Source: Alteromonas mediterranea DE
GTDB lineage: Bacteria > Pseudomonadota > Gammaproteobacteria > Enterobacterales > Alteromonadaceae
DNA length: 64,000 nucleotides
Direction of reading: 5' to 3'
Assembly (NCBI RefSeq): GCF_000020585.3
Contig: NC_011138.3
Span: 783,562 to 847,561 of the forward strand
The notes beneath the pieces were generated by a model. The model ran no database searches. It saw only the letters and a program-made list of their open reading frames with translations, and was not told the origin of the DNA. The translations under genes and the position numbers were made by a program. Below are positions 37,043 to 45,518 of this stretch, one piece after another (the stretch's first letter is position 1; the number at the start of each line of letters is the position of its first letter).

Positions 37043-38344
37043 ATGTATTACCCTTTCTCTTGGTTGAGAAGTACACTGCGATTAGTGCTATTCCTTGTGG
37101 TTTTTGCGCTGGTGGGGTGGTATTTGGATGACATGTTGTTCGCAGTAGCGATAGGTGCAACCCTGCTCTTATTGTTTAATTATTGGCACCTTTATAAACT
37201 TAACCGTTGGCTATGGCATAGCCGTAAGATGTCTCCACCTACTGTGCGTGGCGTGTGGGAGCATATCTATGAAGGCATTTACTATCTTCAGCGCCGTAAC
37301 CGCAATAAACGCAAGGAATTGGGCGAATTGGTTAAGCGCTTCAGAGAAGGTTCTGAAGCCCTGCCAGATGCCGCTGTGGTAGTTGATGCTAAGGCGTGTA
37401 TTATTTGGTGTAACCGCCTAGCGCGACTAGATTTAGGGCTTAAGTGGCCACAGGATTCAGGCCGTCGAATAGACAACTTGCTGCGACATCCTGAGTTTAT
37501 ACAGTACTTTCATGCAGGTAACTATAAATACCCCATTGAAGTACCGTCGCCAACTAATCCGAATAAAACCTTTGAATATCGCATCATGCCCTACGGGGAA
37601 GAGCACTTGCTGCTTATTGCCCGTGATATAACACGGGTTTCTCAACTTGAAGAAATGCGCAAAGATTTTGTGGCCAATGTATCTCATGAGCTTCGCACGC
37701 CGCTAACGGTGATTAATGGATATTTGGAAATTCTTCCTGTAGATGAAGAATCAGACCCGTTTATGCATAAAGCGATGAAGGAAATGACATCGCAAACCCA
37801 TCGCATGCAAAACCTGATAGAAGATTTGCTGGTATTGTCACGCATTGAGGCAAGTTCAGAACGCATTTACGAAAACGTGGTCAATATTCCTACAGTGCTA
37901 GCCCAAGTGGAAAGAGAAGCACAGGCGCTCAATAAAGAAAAGAACCACAAAATAAACTTTCATATTGATGAAGAGCTTTATGTATTTGGCGTAGAAACCG
38001 AACTTAGAAGTGCTTGCTCAAACTTGGTGTTCAATGCGGTGCACTACACACCTGCCGGTGGTGAAATTAATGTGTACTGGCGACGTAAACCCAATGGCGC
38101 GCAATTTTCTGTGGTAGATAACGGTGATGGTATTGAGCCAAATCATCTAAACCGCCTTACCGAGCGCTTTTATCGCGTGGATAAAGCGCGCTCTCGCAAA
38201 ACCGGCGGATCGGGGCTGGGCCTATCCATTGTAAAACACGTGCTAAGTCATCATAATTCTCGCCTAGAGATTACGAGTACACTTGGCGAGGGCAGTAACT
38301 TCTCGTTTGTATTAGATAAAGAACTTATTGCTGAGCAGCTGTAG
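37043..38344 (+). CDS. phoR: Phosphate regulon sensor kinase PhoR
   Basis: A protein of 433 residues. The N-terminus has two close membrane helices (about 10-28 and 31-47) and no large periplasmic domain, as in E. coli PhoR. A PAS domain spans about 95-200 (AVVVDAKACIIWCNRLA). The H-box is DFVANVSHELRTPLTVINGY with His215. The catalytic domain shows NLVFNAVHYTP, VVDNGDGIE and KTGGSGLGLSIVKHVL. It senses phosphate through the Pst/PhoU complex and phosphorylates PhoB. The stop codon lies 66 bases before the pstS-like start. Confidence 0.96.
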   Translation: MYYPFSWLRSTLRLVLFLVVFALVGWYLDDMLFAVAIGATLLLLFNYWHLYKLNRWLWHSRKMSPPTVRGVWEHIYEGIYYLQRRNRNKRKELGELVKRFREGSEALPDAAVVVDAKACIIWCNRLARLDLGLKWPQDSGRRIDNLLRHPEFIQYFHAGNYKYPIEVPSPTNPNKTFEYRIMPYGEEHLLLIARDITRVSQLEEMRKDFVANVSHELRTPLTVINGYLEILPVDEESDPFMHKAMKEMTSQTHRMQNLIEDLLVLSRIEASSERIYENVVNIPTVLAQVEREAQALNKEKNHKINFHIDEELYVFGVETELRSACSNLVFNAVHYTPAGGEINVYWRRKPNGAQFSVVDNGDGIEPNHLNRLTERFYRVDKARSRKTGGSGLGLSIVKHVLSHHNSRLEITSTLGEGSNFSFVLDKELIAEQL

Positions 38345-38409
38345 TGTTTAAGGTTTTTGAATGTGATAGTTATGCAATCAGAACACCAGGCGATTACGGG
38401 GGAGTATCA

Positions 38410-39414
38410 GTGAGTTTACATCGTTTTAGCCTGTTAAGCTTGGTCTTTTTGGGTTGTACTCTATTGTCGTTAAAAACGCCAGCCGTGGTTTTAGAGCAAG
38501 AGCATGAACAGACCGTGACGAAAGCCTATCAAGTGCCGGCTTACGAACGTGTACCGGGCGTAGCGGGGAAGATATCTTCAGTAGGTTCAGACACATTGGC
38601 GAACTTAATGACCTTTTGGTCTCAAGAGTTTAAAACGCTTTATCCTCAAGTAGGCTTTCAAATTCAAGCTTCGGGTTCATCGACTGCCCCTCCAGCGCTT
38701 ATCGAAGGCACCGCGACAATAGGGCCAATGAGTCGTGAACTAAAGCCTAGCGAAATAAGAGACTTCACCCGCACACACGGTTATCCGCCCACAGTATTAA
38801 AAGTGGCAATGGATGCCATCGCAATTTTTGTTGATAGACGCAACCCGCTACCGGGTATGACCCTTGAGCAGGTGGATGCGGTTTTTTCCGAGACCCAGTT
38901 TTGTGGTAGCGATAATGAAATTACGACGTGGTCTCAACTCGGGGTGAATGACGTAGCGTACCGCTCTCCTATCCGGCTATATGGCCGGAACTCAGTATCG
39001 GGAACCTATGGTTTATTTAAAGTCATGGCGCTGTGTGACGGCGATTTTAAAAATACGGTGAACGAGCAGCCGGGTTCCGCATCGGTGGTGCTGTCGGTAG
39101 CCAGCGGTACTGGCGCCATCGGTTATGCTGCCTATGGTTATAAAACCGCGGGCGTGCGCGCACTGCCATTAGGTGAGTCTATGGACAACTTAATCCCCCT
39201 GTCTATCGATACTGTTCGCAATGAATCCTACCCCTTTGCTCGCTTTCTTTATTTAGTTATCAATAAAAAGCCGGGCGAACCGTTACCCACCCTAGAACGA
39301 GAGTTTTTACGGTACATATTATCTAAAGAAGGGCAGCGACAAGTATTAAGGGATGGGTATTTCCCCATTCGTGAAGATGTGCTTGTTCGTCAGCGTCGTT
39401 TGTTGAGTGAATAA
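38410..39414 (+). CDS. PstS-family periplasmic phosphate-binding protein
   Basis: 334 residues from a GTG at 38410 with GGGGGAG 6 bases upstream. This start gives a clean signal peptide (MSLHRFSLLSLVFLGCTLLS); a GTG at the phoR stop would put 22 polar residues first. The binding-protein fold shows SSVGSDTLANLM near 60, IQASGSSTAPPALIEG near 90, IGPMSRELK, the conserved RNSVSGTYGLF near 193 and SGTGAIGYAAYG near 235. It is PstS-like but differs from the E. coli gene order because pstC, pstA and pstB do not follow. It is probably co-transcribed with phoBR. It may feed a Pst transporter encoded elsewhere, or receive ligand from the TonB system downstream. Confidence 0.9.
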   Translation: MSLHRFSLLSLVFLGCTLLSLKTPAVVLEQEHEQTVTKAYQVPAYERVPGVAGKISSVGSDTLANLMTFWSQEFKTLYPQVGFQIQASGSSTAPPALIEGTATIGPMSRELKPSEIRDFTRTHGYPPTVLKVAMDAIAIFVDRRNPLPGMTLEQVDAVFSETQFCGSDNEITTWSQLGVNDVAYRSPIRLYGRNSVSGTYGLFKVMALCDGDFKNTVNEQPGSASVVLSVASGTGAIGYAAYGYKTAGVRALPLGESMDNLIPLSIDTVRNESYPFARFLYLVINKKPGEPLPTLEREFLRYILSKEGQRQVLRDGYFPIREDVLVRQRRLLSE

Positions 39415-39462
39415 TTAAGCGCCAAGCTATAGTGTTTACACAGTTTTTTGCCATAGCGCGGC

Positions 39463-39485
39463 CTGTCATAATAGCGTCATAAAAA
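39463..39485 (+). promoter_or_regulatory. Pho-box-like site upstream of the duplicated lipoprotein gene
   Basis: CTGTCAT-AATA-GCGTCAT at 39463-39480 fits the 7-4-7 PhoB layout with a perfect first half and five of seven matches in the second. If the first half acts as the proximal repeat, TAAAAA at 39480-39485 sits 10 bases on as a possible -10. It is about 300 bases before the gene start. Confidence 0.55.
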
Positions 39486-39677
39486 ATGCAGCCATGCACC
39501 CAATGGCATCTATCTTGTGCTTTTTTAACTTGAACCGACGTCGAGTAACCTCTTTTACATCACAGCCAATGAAACGGCGATTATTTTGCTAGTATCAAAA
39601 AAATAGTTAAAAACTAAAAGCTTGAACGGAGTTAGTGGTTTTAACTTGCTTTTTTTAGCTCAAAAATGAACTTTTTC

Positions 39678-39721
39678 TGTGAAACTTTTGTTACAGCGCC
39701 TTAATGTAACAAATGTGTCAT
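39678..39721 (+). promoter_or_regulatory. Second, weaker Pho-like repeat cluster
   Basis: CTGTGAA-ACTT-TTGTTAC (39678-39695) and ATGTAAC-AAAT-GTGTCAT (39704-39721) both have 7-4-7 spacing with degenerate halves, 63-106 bases before the lipoprotein ATG. They could be a tandem low-affinity PhoB array or chance in AT-rich DNA. Confidence 0.35.
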
Positions 39722-39783
39722 CTACCTTAGGTAAAGTTTCCGCGTTTTCAAAATCCATAATTATACCGTACTTGGAGAAACAC

Positions 39784-42576
39784 ATGGAACTTAAGCAACT
39801 TTTCAAAGCTTCGGCTATCGCTACAGCGCTTGTGCTAGCAGGCTGTGGCGGCGACATCAATATCAGTGAAGGCGATATTGATAACAGCGTAACTAATAAC
39901 AACGGTGGCGACACTGGTGGTGATACTGGTGGCGATACTGGTGGCGATACAGGTTCAGATGATACAGCTCCAGGTGAATCAAGTACTTTCCTTAGCGGCG
40001 AAGTAAGCGACGCATTCGGTCAAGACGTTGAAGTTCGTGTACTTACCGGTCGTTTAACTGCAGATGACGCAGACGACCAAGGCGTAATCACACTAACTAA
40101 CGACACAGTATGGGCACTTGAAGGTCCAGTATTTATCGGTAACGACAAAGCAGACAGCGTAACGCTTGCTATTGAAGAAGGTACAATAATCTTCGGTCGT
40201 ACTGGTGCAGATTATCTGGTTGTAAGCCGTGACTCAAAAATTGAAGCCGAAGGTACTGCATCTGCTCCTATCATTATGACATCATTCAATGACGTGGTAG
40301 GTGATGAAGTTGGCGCAGGCCAATGGGGTGGCGTTGTTATCCTTGGTAACGGTACGTCAACTAAGTGTCCACAAGATGGTTCTGACTGTGCGCTTCAAGT
40401 AGAAGGTGCAGAAGAAGGTGCGGTATTCGGTGGTACTGACGATACAGACAACTCTGGTATCCTTAAGTACGTTGTTGTTAAGTATGCGGGCTTTGAAATT
40501 GCACCAGACAATGAACTTAACGGTATTACTTTTGGTGGTGTTGGTTCAGGTACAGAAGTTGATTACGTACAGGTTCACAGCAACGCTGATGACGGTGTTG
40601 AATTCTTCGGTGGTGCGGTAAACGCAAAACACCTTGTACTTACTGCTAACCAAGATGACTCAGTAGACTGGGACAACGGTTATAAAGGTAAGCTTCAGTA
40701 TGTTTACGTGCAGCACGCTGCTGACAACTCTGACGCTAACCGCGGTATCGAAGGTGACGGTGACGGCGGTGACGGCCTTGAATTCTCTAAGCCAATGATC
40801 GCAAATATGACGGTTATCGGTAACACGTTCGACACAGCCGATGCTGACTCTGAAGGTCTTCTACTTCGTGACCAAACTGGCGCAAACCTAATGAACTTCC
40901 TTATCACTGGTCCTGAAGCAATGGGCGAGTGTTTAGAAATGGACACTGACGAAACGGTTCAAGCTAACCTTTCTGACGGTGACCTAACCATGACTTATTC
41001 AGCAATTGCATGTTCTGAGCCGTTTAACTCACCTGAAGGTGCCGTTGACCTAGAAGCGTGGTTCACAGGCCAAGACGGCAACCAGCTTATCGCGTTTGAA
41101 GACCGTGCAAACCTTGGTCTAAACCCTGACGGTACATTAACCGCAGAAAGCGCGCTTCTTACAGCGGGTGGCGACGCGTCTACATTGCTTGATACTTTCT
41201 TTGAAGCGAACACATTTGTTGGTGCGGTTGGTGAAACTGACTGGCGTGAAGGTTGGGCATTTGGTTTCGGTGGCGGTAACATCGAGCTAGTACAATCTGC
41301 TTCAGGCTGTCCATCAGGTACCACTTCAATTACACCAGTAGACGGTTCAACCACTACGTGTGAAGTGTCTGGTACTATTACATCTGACCTTACGCTTACA
41401 GAAGGTAACTTCTACGCGCTTTCAGGTGCAGTATTTGTAGGTGGAGATAAAGAAAACAGCGCAACCCTTACTGTTGAGCCAGGCGTAACCGTTTACGGCG
41501 CTTCGGGTAACGACTACCTAGTAATCAGCCGTGACTCTGAAATCAACGCAAACGGTACTGCTGAAAACCCAATTACATTCACTTCACGTGACCACGTTGT
41601 TGGCGGTCTAGAAGCGGGTGAAGCTGGTCAATGGGGCGGCATGATCGTGCTAGGTAACGGTGAATCAACTAAATGCCCTCAAGACGGTACGTCATGTTCA
41701 CTTCAGGTTGAAGGTGCACAAGAAGGTGCAGTGTTTGGCGGAACTGACAACACAGATAGCTCAGGTACACTTCGCTATGTACGTGTAATGCACGGCGGTT
41801 TTGAAATTGCACCAGATAACGAACTAAACGGTATTACGTTTGGCGGTGTGGGTTCTGGTACTACTGTTGAGTATGTACAAGTTCACAAAAACGCAGATGA
41901 CGGTGTTGAGTTCTTCGGTGGTGCAGTAAACGTTAAGTATCTTACGCTAACAGGCATTCAAGATGACTCAGTAGACTGGGATAACGGCTACGTAGGTAAG
42001 CTTCAGTTTGTACTTGTTAAGCACGCTGAAGATAACTCTGATGCTAACCGCGCAATTGAAGGCGACGGTGACGGCGGCGACGGCACAGCGTTCTCTAACC
42101 CAATGGTTGCTAACATGACTATCATTGGTAACGAGTTCGACACTGCTGATGCAGACTCTGAAGGTGTTCTACTTCGCGACCAAACTAATGCACAACTTTA
42201 CAACTTTGTTGTAACTGGTCCAGCGGGTATGGGTGAGTGTTTTGAAGCCGACTTAAGCGATGGCGATACTACGCTACTTGCTAACATGGATGGTACCAAC
42301 ACGCCTCAGCTTACTTTTGAAACATCTGTACTAGCGTGTGCTGAAAACATCAAAGACTCTGGCGACTTTAGTCAAGAAGATTGGTTCACTGCGCAGGCAG
42401 GTAACAGCCTACTTGATAACACTGCAACAGTACTTAACGGTATTTACACAGTAGATGCAACAGTAGCGACTGACGTATCTACGCTAGACAGCTTCTTCTC
42501 TTCAGTAGACTTTATCGGCGCAGTTAAAGACGCTGATAATGACTGGACTGCGGGATGGACTGTTGGTCTTGAATAA
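39784..42576 (+). CDS. Large surface lipoprotein with tandem duplicated beta-rich domain
   Basis: 930 residues from the ATG at 39784 with GGAGAAACAC before it. A lipoprotein signal ends LVLAGCGGD (Cys21). A Gly-Asp-Thr linker follows (about 40-60, with four GGDT repeats). Two homologous halves come next (about 104-390 and 538-825), offset by about 435 residues and roughly three-quarters identical. Shared blocks include NELNGITFGGVGSGT, NADDGVEFFGGAVN, DDSVDWDNGY and EGDGDGGDG, plus Cys pairs in KCPQDG and MGEC. The regular strand pattern and acidic Asp-rich loops suggest a right-handed beta-helix that may bind calcium or another ligand. It is next to a TonB-dependent receptor and behind Pho-like sites. 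The function is unknown; a surface capture partner of the receptor is my inference. Confidence 0.85.
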   Translation: MELKQLFKASAIATALVLAGCGGDINISEGDIDNSVTNNNGGDTGGDTGGDTGGDTGSDDTAPGESSTFLSGEVSDAFGQDVEVRVLTGRLTADDADDQGVITLTNDTVWALEGPVFIGNDKADSVTLAIEEGTIIFGRTGADYLVVSRDSKIEAEGTASAPIIMTSFNDVVGDEVGAGQWGGVVILGNGTSTKCPQDGSDCALQVEGAEEGAVFGGTDDTDNSGILKYVVVKYAGFEIAPDNELNGITFGGVGSGTEVDYVQVHSNADDGVEFFGGAVNAKHLVLTANQDDSVDWDNGYKGKLQYVYVQHAADNSDANRGIEGDGDGGDGLEFSKPMIANMTVIGNTFDTADADSEGLLLRDQTGANLMNFLITGPEAMGECLEMDTDETVQANLSDGDLTMTYSAIACSEPFNSPEGAVDLEAWFTGQDGNQLIAFEDRANLGLNPDGTLTAESALLTAGGDASTLLDTFFEANTFVGAVGETDWREGWAFGFGGGNIELVQSASGCPSGTTSITPVDGSTTTCEVSGTITSDLTLTEGNFYALSGAVFVGGDKENSATLTVEPGVTVYGASGNDYLVISRDSEINANGTAENPITFTSRDHVVGGLEAGEAGQWGGMIVLGNGESTKCPQDGTSCSLQVEGAQEGAVFGGTDNTDSSGTLRYVRVMHGGFEIAPDNELNGITFGGVGSGTTVEYVQVHKNADDGVEFFGGAVNVKYLTLTGIQDDSVDWDNGYVGKLQFVLVKHAEDNSDANRAIEGDGDGGDGTAFSNPMVANMTIIGNEFDTADADSEGVLLRDQTNAQLYNFVVTGPAGMGECFEADLSDGDTTLLANMDGTNTPQLTFETSVLACAENIKDSGDFSQEDWFTAQAGNSLLDNTATVLNGIYTVDATVATDVSTLDSFFSSVDFIGAVKDADNDWTAGWTVGLE
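40093..40944 (+). repeat. Internal duplication, copy A of lipoprotein domain
   Basis: The DNA of the first half encodes about 284 residues from LTNDTVWALEG to AMGECLEMD. It matches copy B at 41395-42252 with nearly constant offset (1302-1308 bases) and strong nucleotide similarity, for example in the segment encoding DDSVDWDNGY. Confidence 0.85.
41395..42252 (+). repeat. Internal duplication, copy B of lipoprotein domain
   Basis: The second copy runs from LTEGNFYALSG to GMGECFEADL. It differs from copy A by scattered substitutions and small indels in loops. The conserved Cys, Asp and Gly positions of copy A are kept. Confidence 0.85.
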
Positions 42577-42600
42577 GACACAGTTCGCATAGCTAAAAAC

Positions 42601-42640
42601 AAGCAAGTGCGTTGCAACAGTGGCGCACTTGCTTTTAAGT
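42601..42640 (+). terminator. Hairpin between lipoprotein and receptor genes
   Basis: AAGCAAGTGCG and CGCACTTGCTT form an 11-bp perfect stem around a 12-base loop, followed by TTAAGTTTG. It may end most lipoprotein transcripts and let some read into the receptor gene. Confidence 0.7.
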
Positions 42641-42693
42641 TTGTAAGACACGAATTATTTTCGTGAATGTATTCCTTTCTAAAGAGGTTCATC

Positions 42694-45342
42694 ATGAACA
42701 GACCTGCTAACAGGTTTCTTCTAAAACCCATCAGCCTAGCCGTTGCAGCGAGCATTGTGCTTCCAACGTCTATGGCTTTCGCTCAATCAAATGAAGAAGA
42801 AGTGATTGAGGAAGTTGTCGCTACCGGTACGCGCCTTAAGGGCACGGCAACGGCAGTAATGGAAGAACGAAAAAATCAAGCTTTCGTAGCTGACATCATG
42901 GGTGCTGAGCAGATCGCTCGTACTGGTGACAGTGATGCTGCGGGTGCACTTCGCCGTGTAACTGGTCTAACACTGGTAGATGGTCGTTTCATCTACGTTC
43001 GTGGTCTTGGTGAGCGTTACTCATCAACACAATTAAACGGCGCAATCGTGCCAAGCCCAGATCCAACGCGTAACGTAATACCTCTCGACTTGTTCCCGTC
43101 GAGCATTATCGAAAGCCTTGCGGTTCAGAAATCGTATTCACCATCTATGCCCGCGGCATTCGGTGGTGGTAACGTAAATATCCGATTGAAATCTATACCT
43201 ACACAGCGTGTTTTCAACGTATCAGCTGCGGTTGGTATCGATACGGAAAACTCTGGTGATGTGTTAGATTATGCTGGTGGTGGTCGCGATTGGACAGGTG
43301 AAGACGACGGTACTCGTGGCGTTTCAGCGGCTATTCAAGAACGTTGGGATTCAAAAAATTTCTTAGACGATCTTGAGCCAGAAGAAGCATTGGAACTGTT
43401 CAAAGGTGTTAATAGAGAATACGGGCTAGAAAGAGAGTCTGCCGATCCTGACATGCGCGTGAATGTCACTTATGGTGACAGCTATGATTACGATGAAGAC
43501 TGGCGCTTTGGCTTTTTGGTAACTTCACGTTATTCAGCCCAAACCCGCTCTTCTGAAGAATACGAGCTACAAGACCCTGACTTAGTCGGCGATGACATTA
43601 TCAATGTACGCTTCTTTGACGATATCCAAGGTACAGAGCAAACGGTGACTTGGTCTTCACTATTAACACTAGGTGTAGACTATAACCGTCAACATCGTAT
43701 TGATTACAGCCTTATCGTGCTAAACGATACGCGCGACGAAATCCGCGAGATGTTCGGTAATACTGAAAACCTAAACCAAGCAGAAGGCTTGCGTATTAGA
43801 GATATTGATGTTCAGTACGAAGAACGCTCGCTATATACCAATCAGCTTAAAGGCCAGCATACCATCCCAGAGCTAAACTTCATGGGTATTGACTGGACAT
43901 ACTCATTAGGCCGCTCGGTACGCTATGCGCCAGGTAACTTCAATGCACGCTTCGTTATGGAAGATGTGAATGAAGATGGTATTTTTGACGATGAAAACGA
44001 AATCTTCTTATCTGATGCACAAACTGCTGCTCGTTATACTTTCCAAAATCTTCACGACCGCTTGGAGAACTTTGGCTATAACGTGACTTACCCAATGACA
44101 ATGGGTAAGTGGGAAACTGAGTACAAAGTGGGTGCAAGCTTTGTAACCAAAACTCGTACTGCAGAAAACCGCCGTTTCGATATCAATACGTTAGGTGTTG
44201 AAGACCGTTCAATATTAGATGGTAACGACTTTAGCGAAATCTTCAGCGACAGCGTTTTAGACACCTTGTCTTTGTCTAGCCGACCTATCATTCGTGATAC
44301 GACTATTGCTGGTGATGACTATGTAGCGGGTCAGAAAATTGATGCGTACTATCTAGAAGCTGATTTCTTCTATGACAACAAATGGCGCTTCACTGGTGGT
44401 GCTCGTTATGAAGACTTCCGTCAGGTAGTGGCGCCATTAGATCCGCGTACAAACCAATTTGACTTGAGTGACGAAGCGGATCGTTCACAGTTAGCGTTTC
44501 AAGAAGACGGGTTCTATCCAGCGCTTGCTGTAACTTACTTCTTAGAAGACGATATGCAGTTAAGAGCGAGCATAGGTCAAACAGTTGTGCGTCCGGATCT
44601 TCGTGAAGTGTCATCAGCAACTTACCTAGACCCATTAACTAACTTCCCGATTGCGGGTACACCTGGTGTAAGCACAACAGATATCATTAACTATGATTTA
44701 CGTTGGGAATGGTACCGTGAAGCAGGCAACAACGTATCGGTAGGCTTATTCTACAAAGATATGGAAGCGCCAATTGAATCGGTACAATCTCCAGCTCAGG
44801 ATGGTCCACCGCTAATTCGTATCGCTAATGCAGAATCTGGTGAGGTCTATGGTGTCGAAGTTGAATTCCTTCAAGACTTGGCCTTTATTGGCGACGGTAT
44901 CTGGGACAACTTGTTTACTACAGGTAACATCACTGTCAGTGATTCTGAAATCGTGTTAGATCGTCAGAATATTGTTGAGCAAACCGGTGTTTCTGCGGCG
45001 ATTACTAATGTTGAGCGTCGTATGACGGGTCACTCTCAGTATGTACTTAACATGCAGTTGGGTTATGACTCAGATAACGGTGAACACTCTGCCTCACTCG
45101 TCTACAACGTATTTGGTGAGCGTATTCTAATTCCCGGTATCGACGGTTTCGACGATAACTTCGAACAACCATTCCATTCACTTGATATGGTGTACAAGTA
45201 TTACCCAGACTTTAATAGCACTGTCACATTACGCGTTCAAAATATCCTAGGTGAAGATCGTGAAATTGAATTCAATGATACGTTGCTTAGGTCGGAGACA
45301 AGGGGTACAGGTATTAGGTTGTCATATAAATATGACTTCTAA
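42694..45342 (+). CDS. TonB-dependent outer-membrane receptor
   Basis: 882 residues from MNRPANRFLLKPIS at 42694, set by AGAGG 7-8 bases upstream. The signal peptide ends near SMAFAQ. EEVIEEVVATGTR resembles a TonB-box region, followed by the plug domain (DSDAAGALRRVTGLTLVDGR, IYVRGLGERYSSTQLNGA, then FGGGNVNIRLK). The remainder is a 22-strand barrel ending LSYKYDF with the terminal Phe. Receptors of this plug type in marine bacteria take up varied organic or phosphorus compounds; the ligand cannot be read from sequence. It lies between a lipoprotein with Pho-like sites and a complete TonB motor operon. A terminator follows. Confidence 0.92.
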   Translation: MNRPANRFLLKPISLAVAASIVLPTSMAFAQSNEEEVIEEVVATGTRLKGTATAVMEERKNQAFVADIMGAEQIARTGDSDAAGALRRVTGLTLVDGRFIYVRGLGERYSSTQLNGAIVPSPDPTRNVIPLDLFPSSIIESLAVQKSYSPSMPAAFGGGNVNIRLKSIPTQRVFNVSAAVGIDTENSGDVLDYAGGGRDWTGEDDGTRGVSAAIQERWDSKNFLDDLEPEEALELFKGVNREYGLERESADPDMRVNVTYGDSYDYDEDWRFGFLVTSRYSAQTRSSEEYELQDPDLVGDDIINVRFFDDIQGTEQTVTWSSLLTLGVDYNRQHRIDYSLIVLNDTRDEIREMFGNTENLNQAEGLRIRDIDVQYEERSLYTNQLKGQHTIPELNFMGIDWTYSLGRSVRYAPGNFNARFVMEDVNEDGIFDDENEIFLSDAQTAARYTFQNLHDRLENFGYNVTYPMTMGKWETEYKVGASFVTKTRTAENRRFDINTLGVEDRSILDGNDFSEIFSDSVLDTLSLSSRPIIRDTTIAGDDYVAGQKIDAYYLEADFFYDNKWRFTGGARYEDFRQVVAPLDPRTNQFDLSDEADRSQLAFQEDGFYPALAVTYFLEDDMQLRASIGQTVVRPDLREVSSATYLDPLTNFPIAGTPGVSTTDIINYDLRWEWYREAGNNVSVGLFYKDMEAPIESVQSPAQDGPPLIRIANAESGEVYGVEVEFLQDLAFIGDGIWDNLFTTGNITVSDSEIVLDRQNIVEQTGVSAAITNVERRMTGHSQYVLNMQLGYDSDNGEHSASLVYNVFGERILIPGIDGFDDNFEQPFHSLDMVYKYYPDFNSTVTLRVQNILGEDREIEFNDTLLRSETRGTGIRLSYKYDF

Positions 45343-45358
45343 ACCTTAACTTATTACA

Positions 45359-45384
45359 GAGGCCGCTAACCAGCGGCCTTTTTT
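45359..45384 (+). terminator. Rho-independent terminator after receptor gene
   Basis: GAGGCCGCT-AACC-AGCGGCCTTTTTT: a 7-9-bp GC-rich stem with a six-T run. Confidence 0.92.
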
Positions 45385-45416
45385 ATGTGCAATAGATGAC
45401 ACTTTTGGTCTATTTA

Positions 45417-45458
45417 TGACAGTTTCGTAATAAAACTGTCACAGAAAACTCCTATCCT
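45417..45458 (+). promoter_or_regulatory. Pho box promoter of the TonB motor operon
   Basis: TCGTAAT-AAAA-CTGTCAC at 45425-45442 has PhoB layout and, 10 bases on, TATCCT (45453-45458) as -10. It shares the exact 18-mer TAATAAAACTGTCACAGA with the phoB promoter. It also overlaps a perfect inverted repeat TGACAGTTT-N7-AAACTGTCA (45417-45441), so another dimeric regulator is possible. Confidence 0.7.
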
Positions 45459-45518
45459 ACGCGCAGAAATTTATAGTCGGATACAACCGATTTCTTTTAA
45501 CTTTAAAGGTTTGAATGT

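Noticed and set aside
39900..39950. Short GGTGGYGATACT direct repeats, possible CRISPR or satellite
   Set aside because: They are in-frame codons for the GGDT linker of the lipoprotein, with a 12-base period and no spacers.
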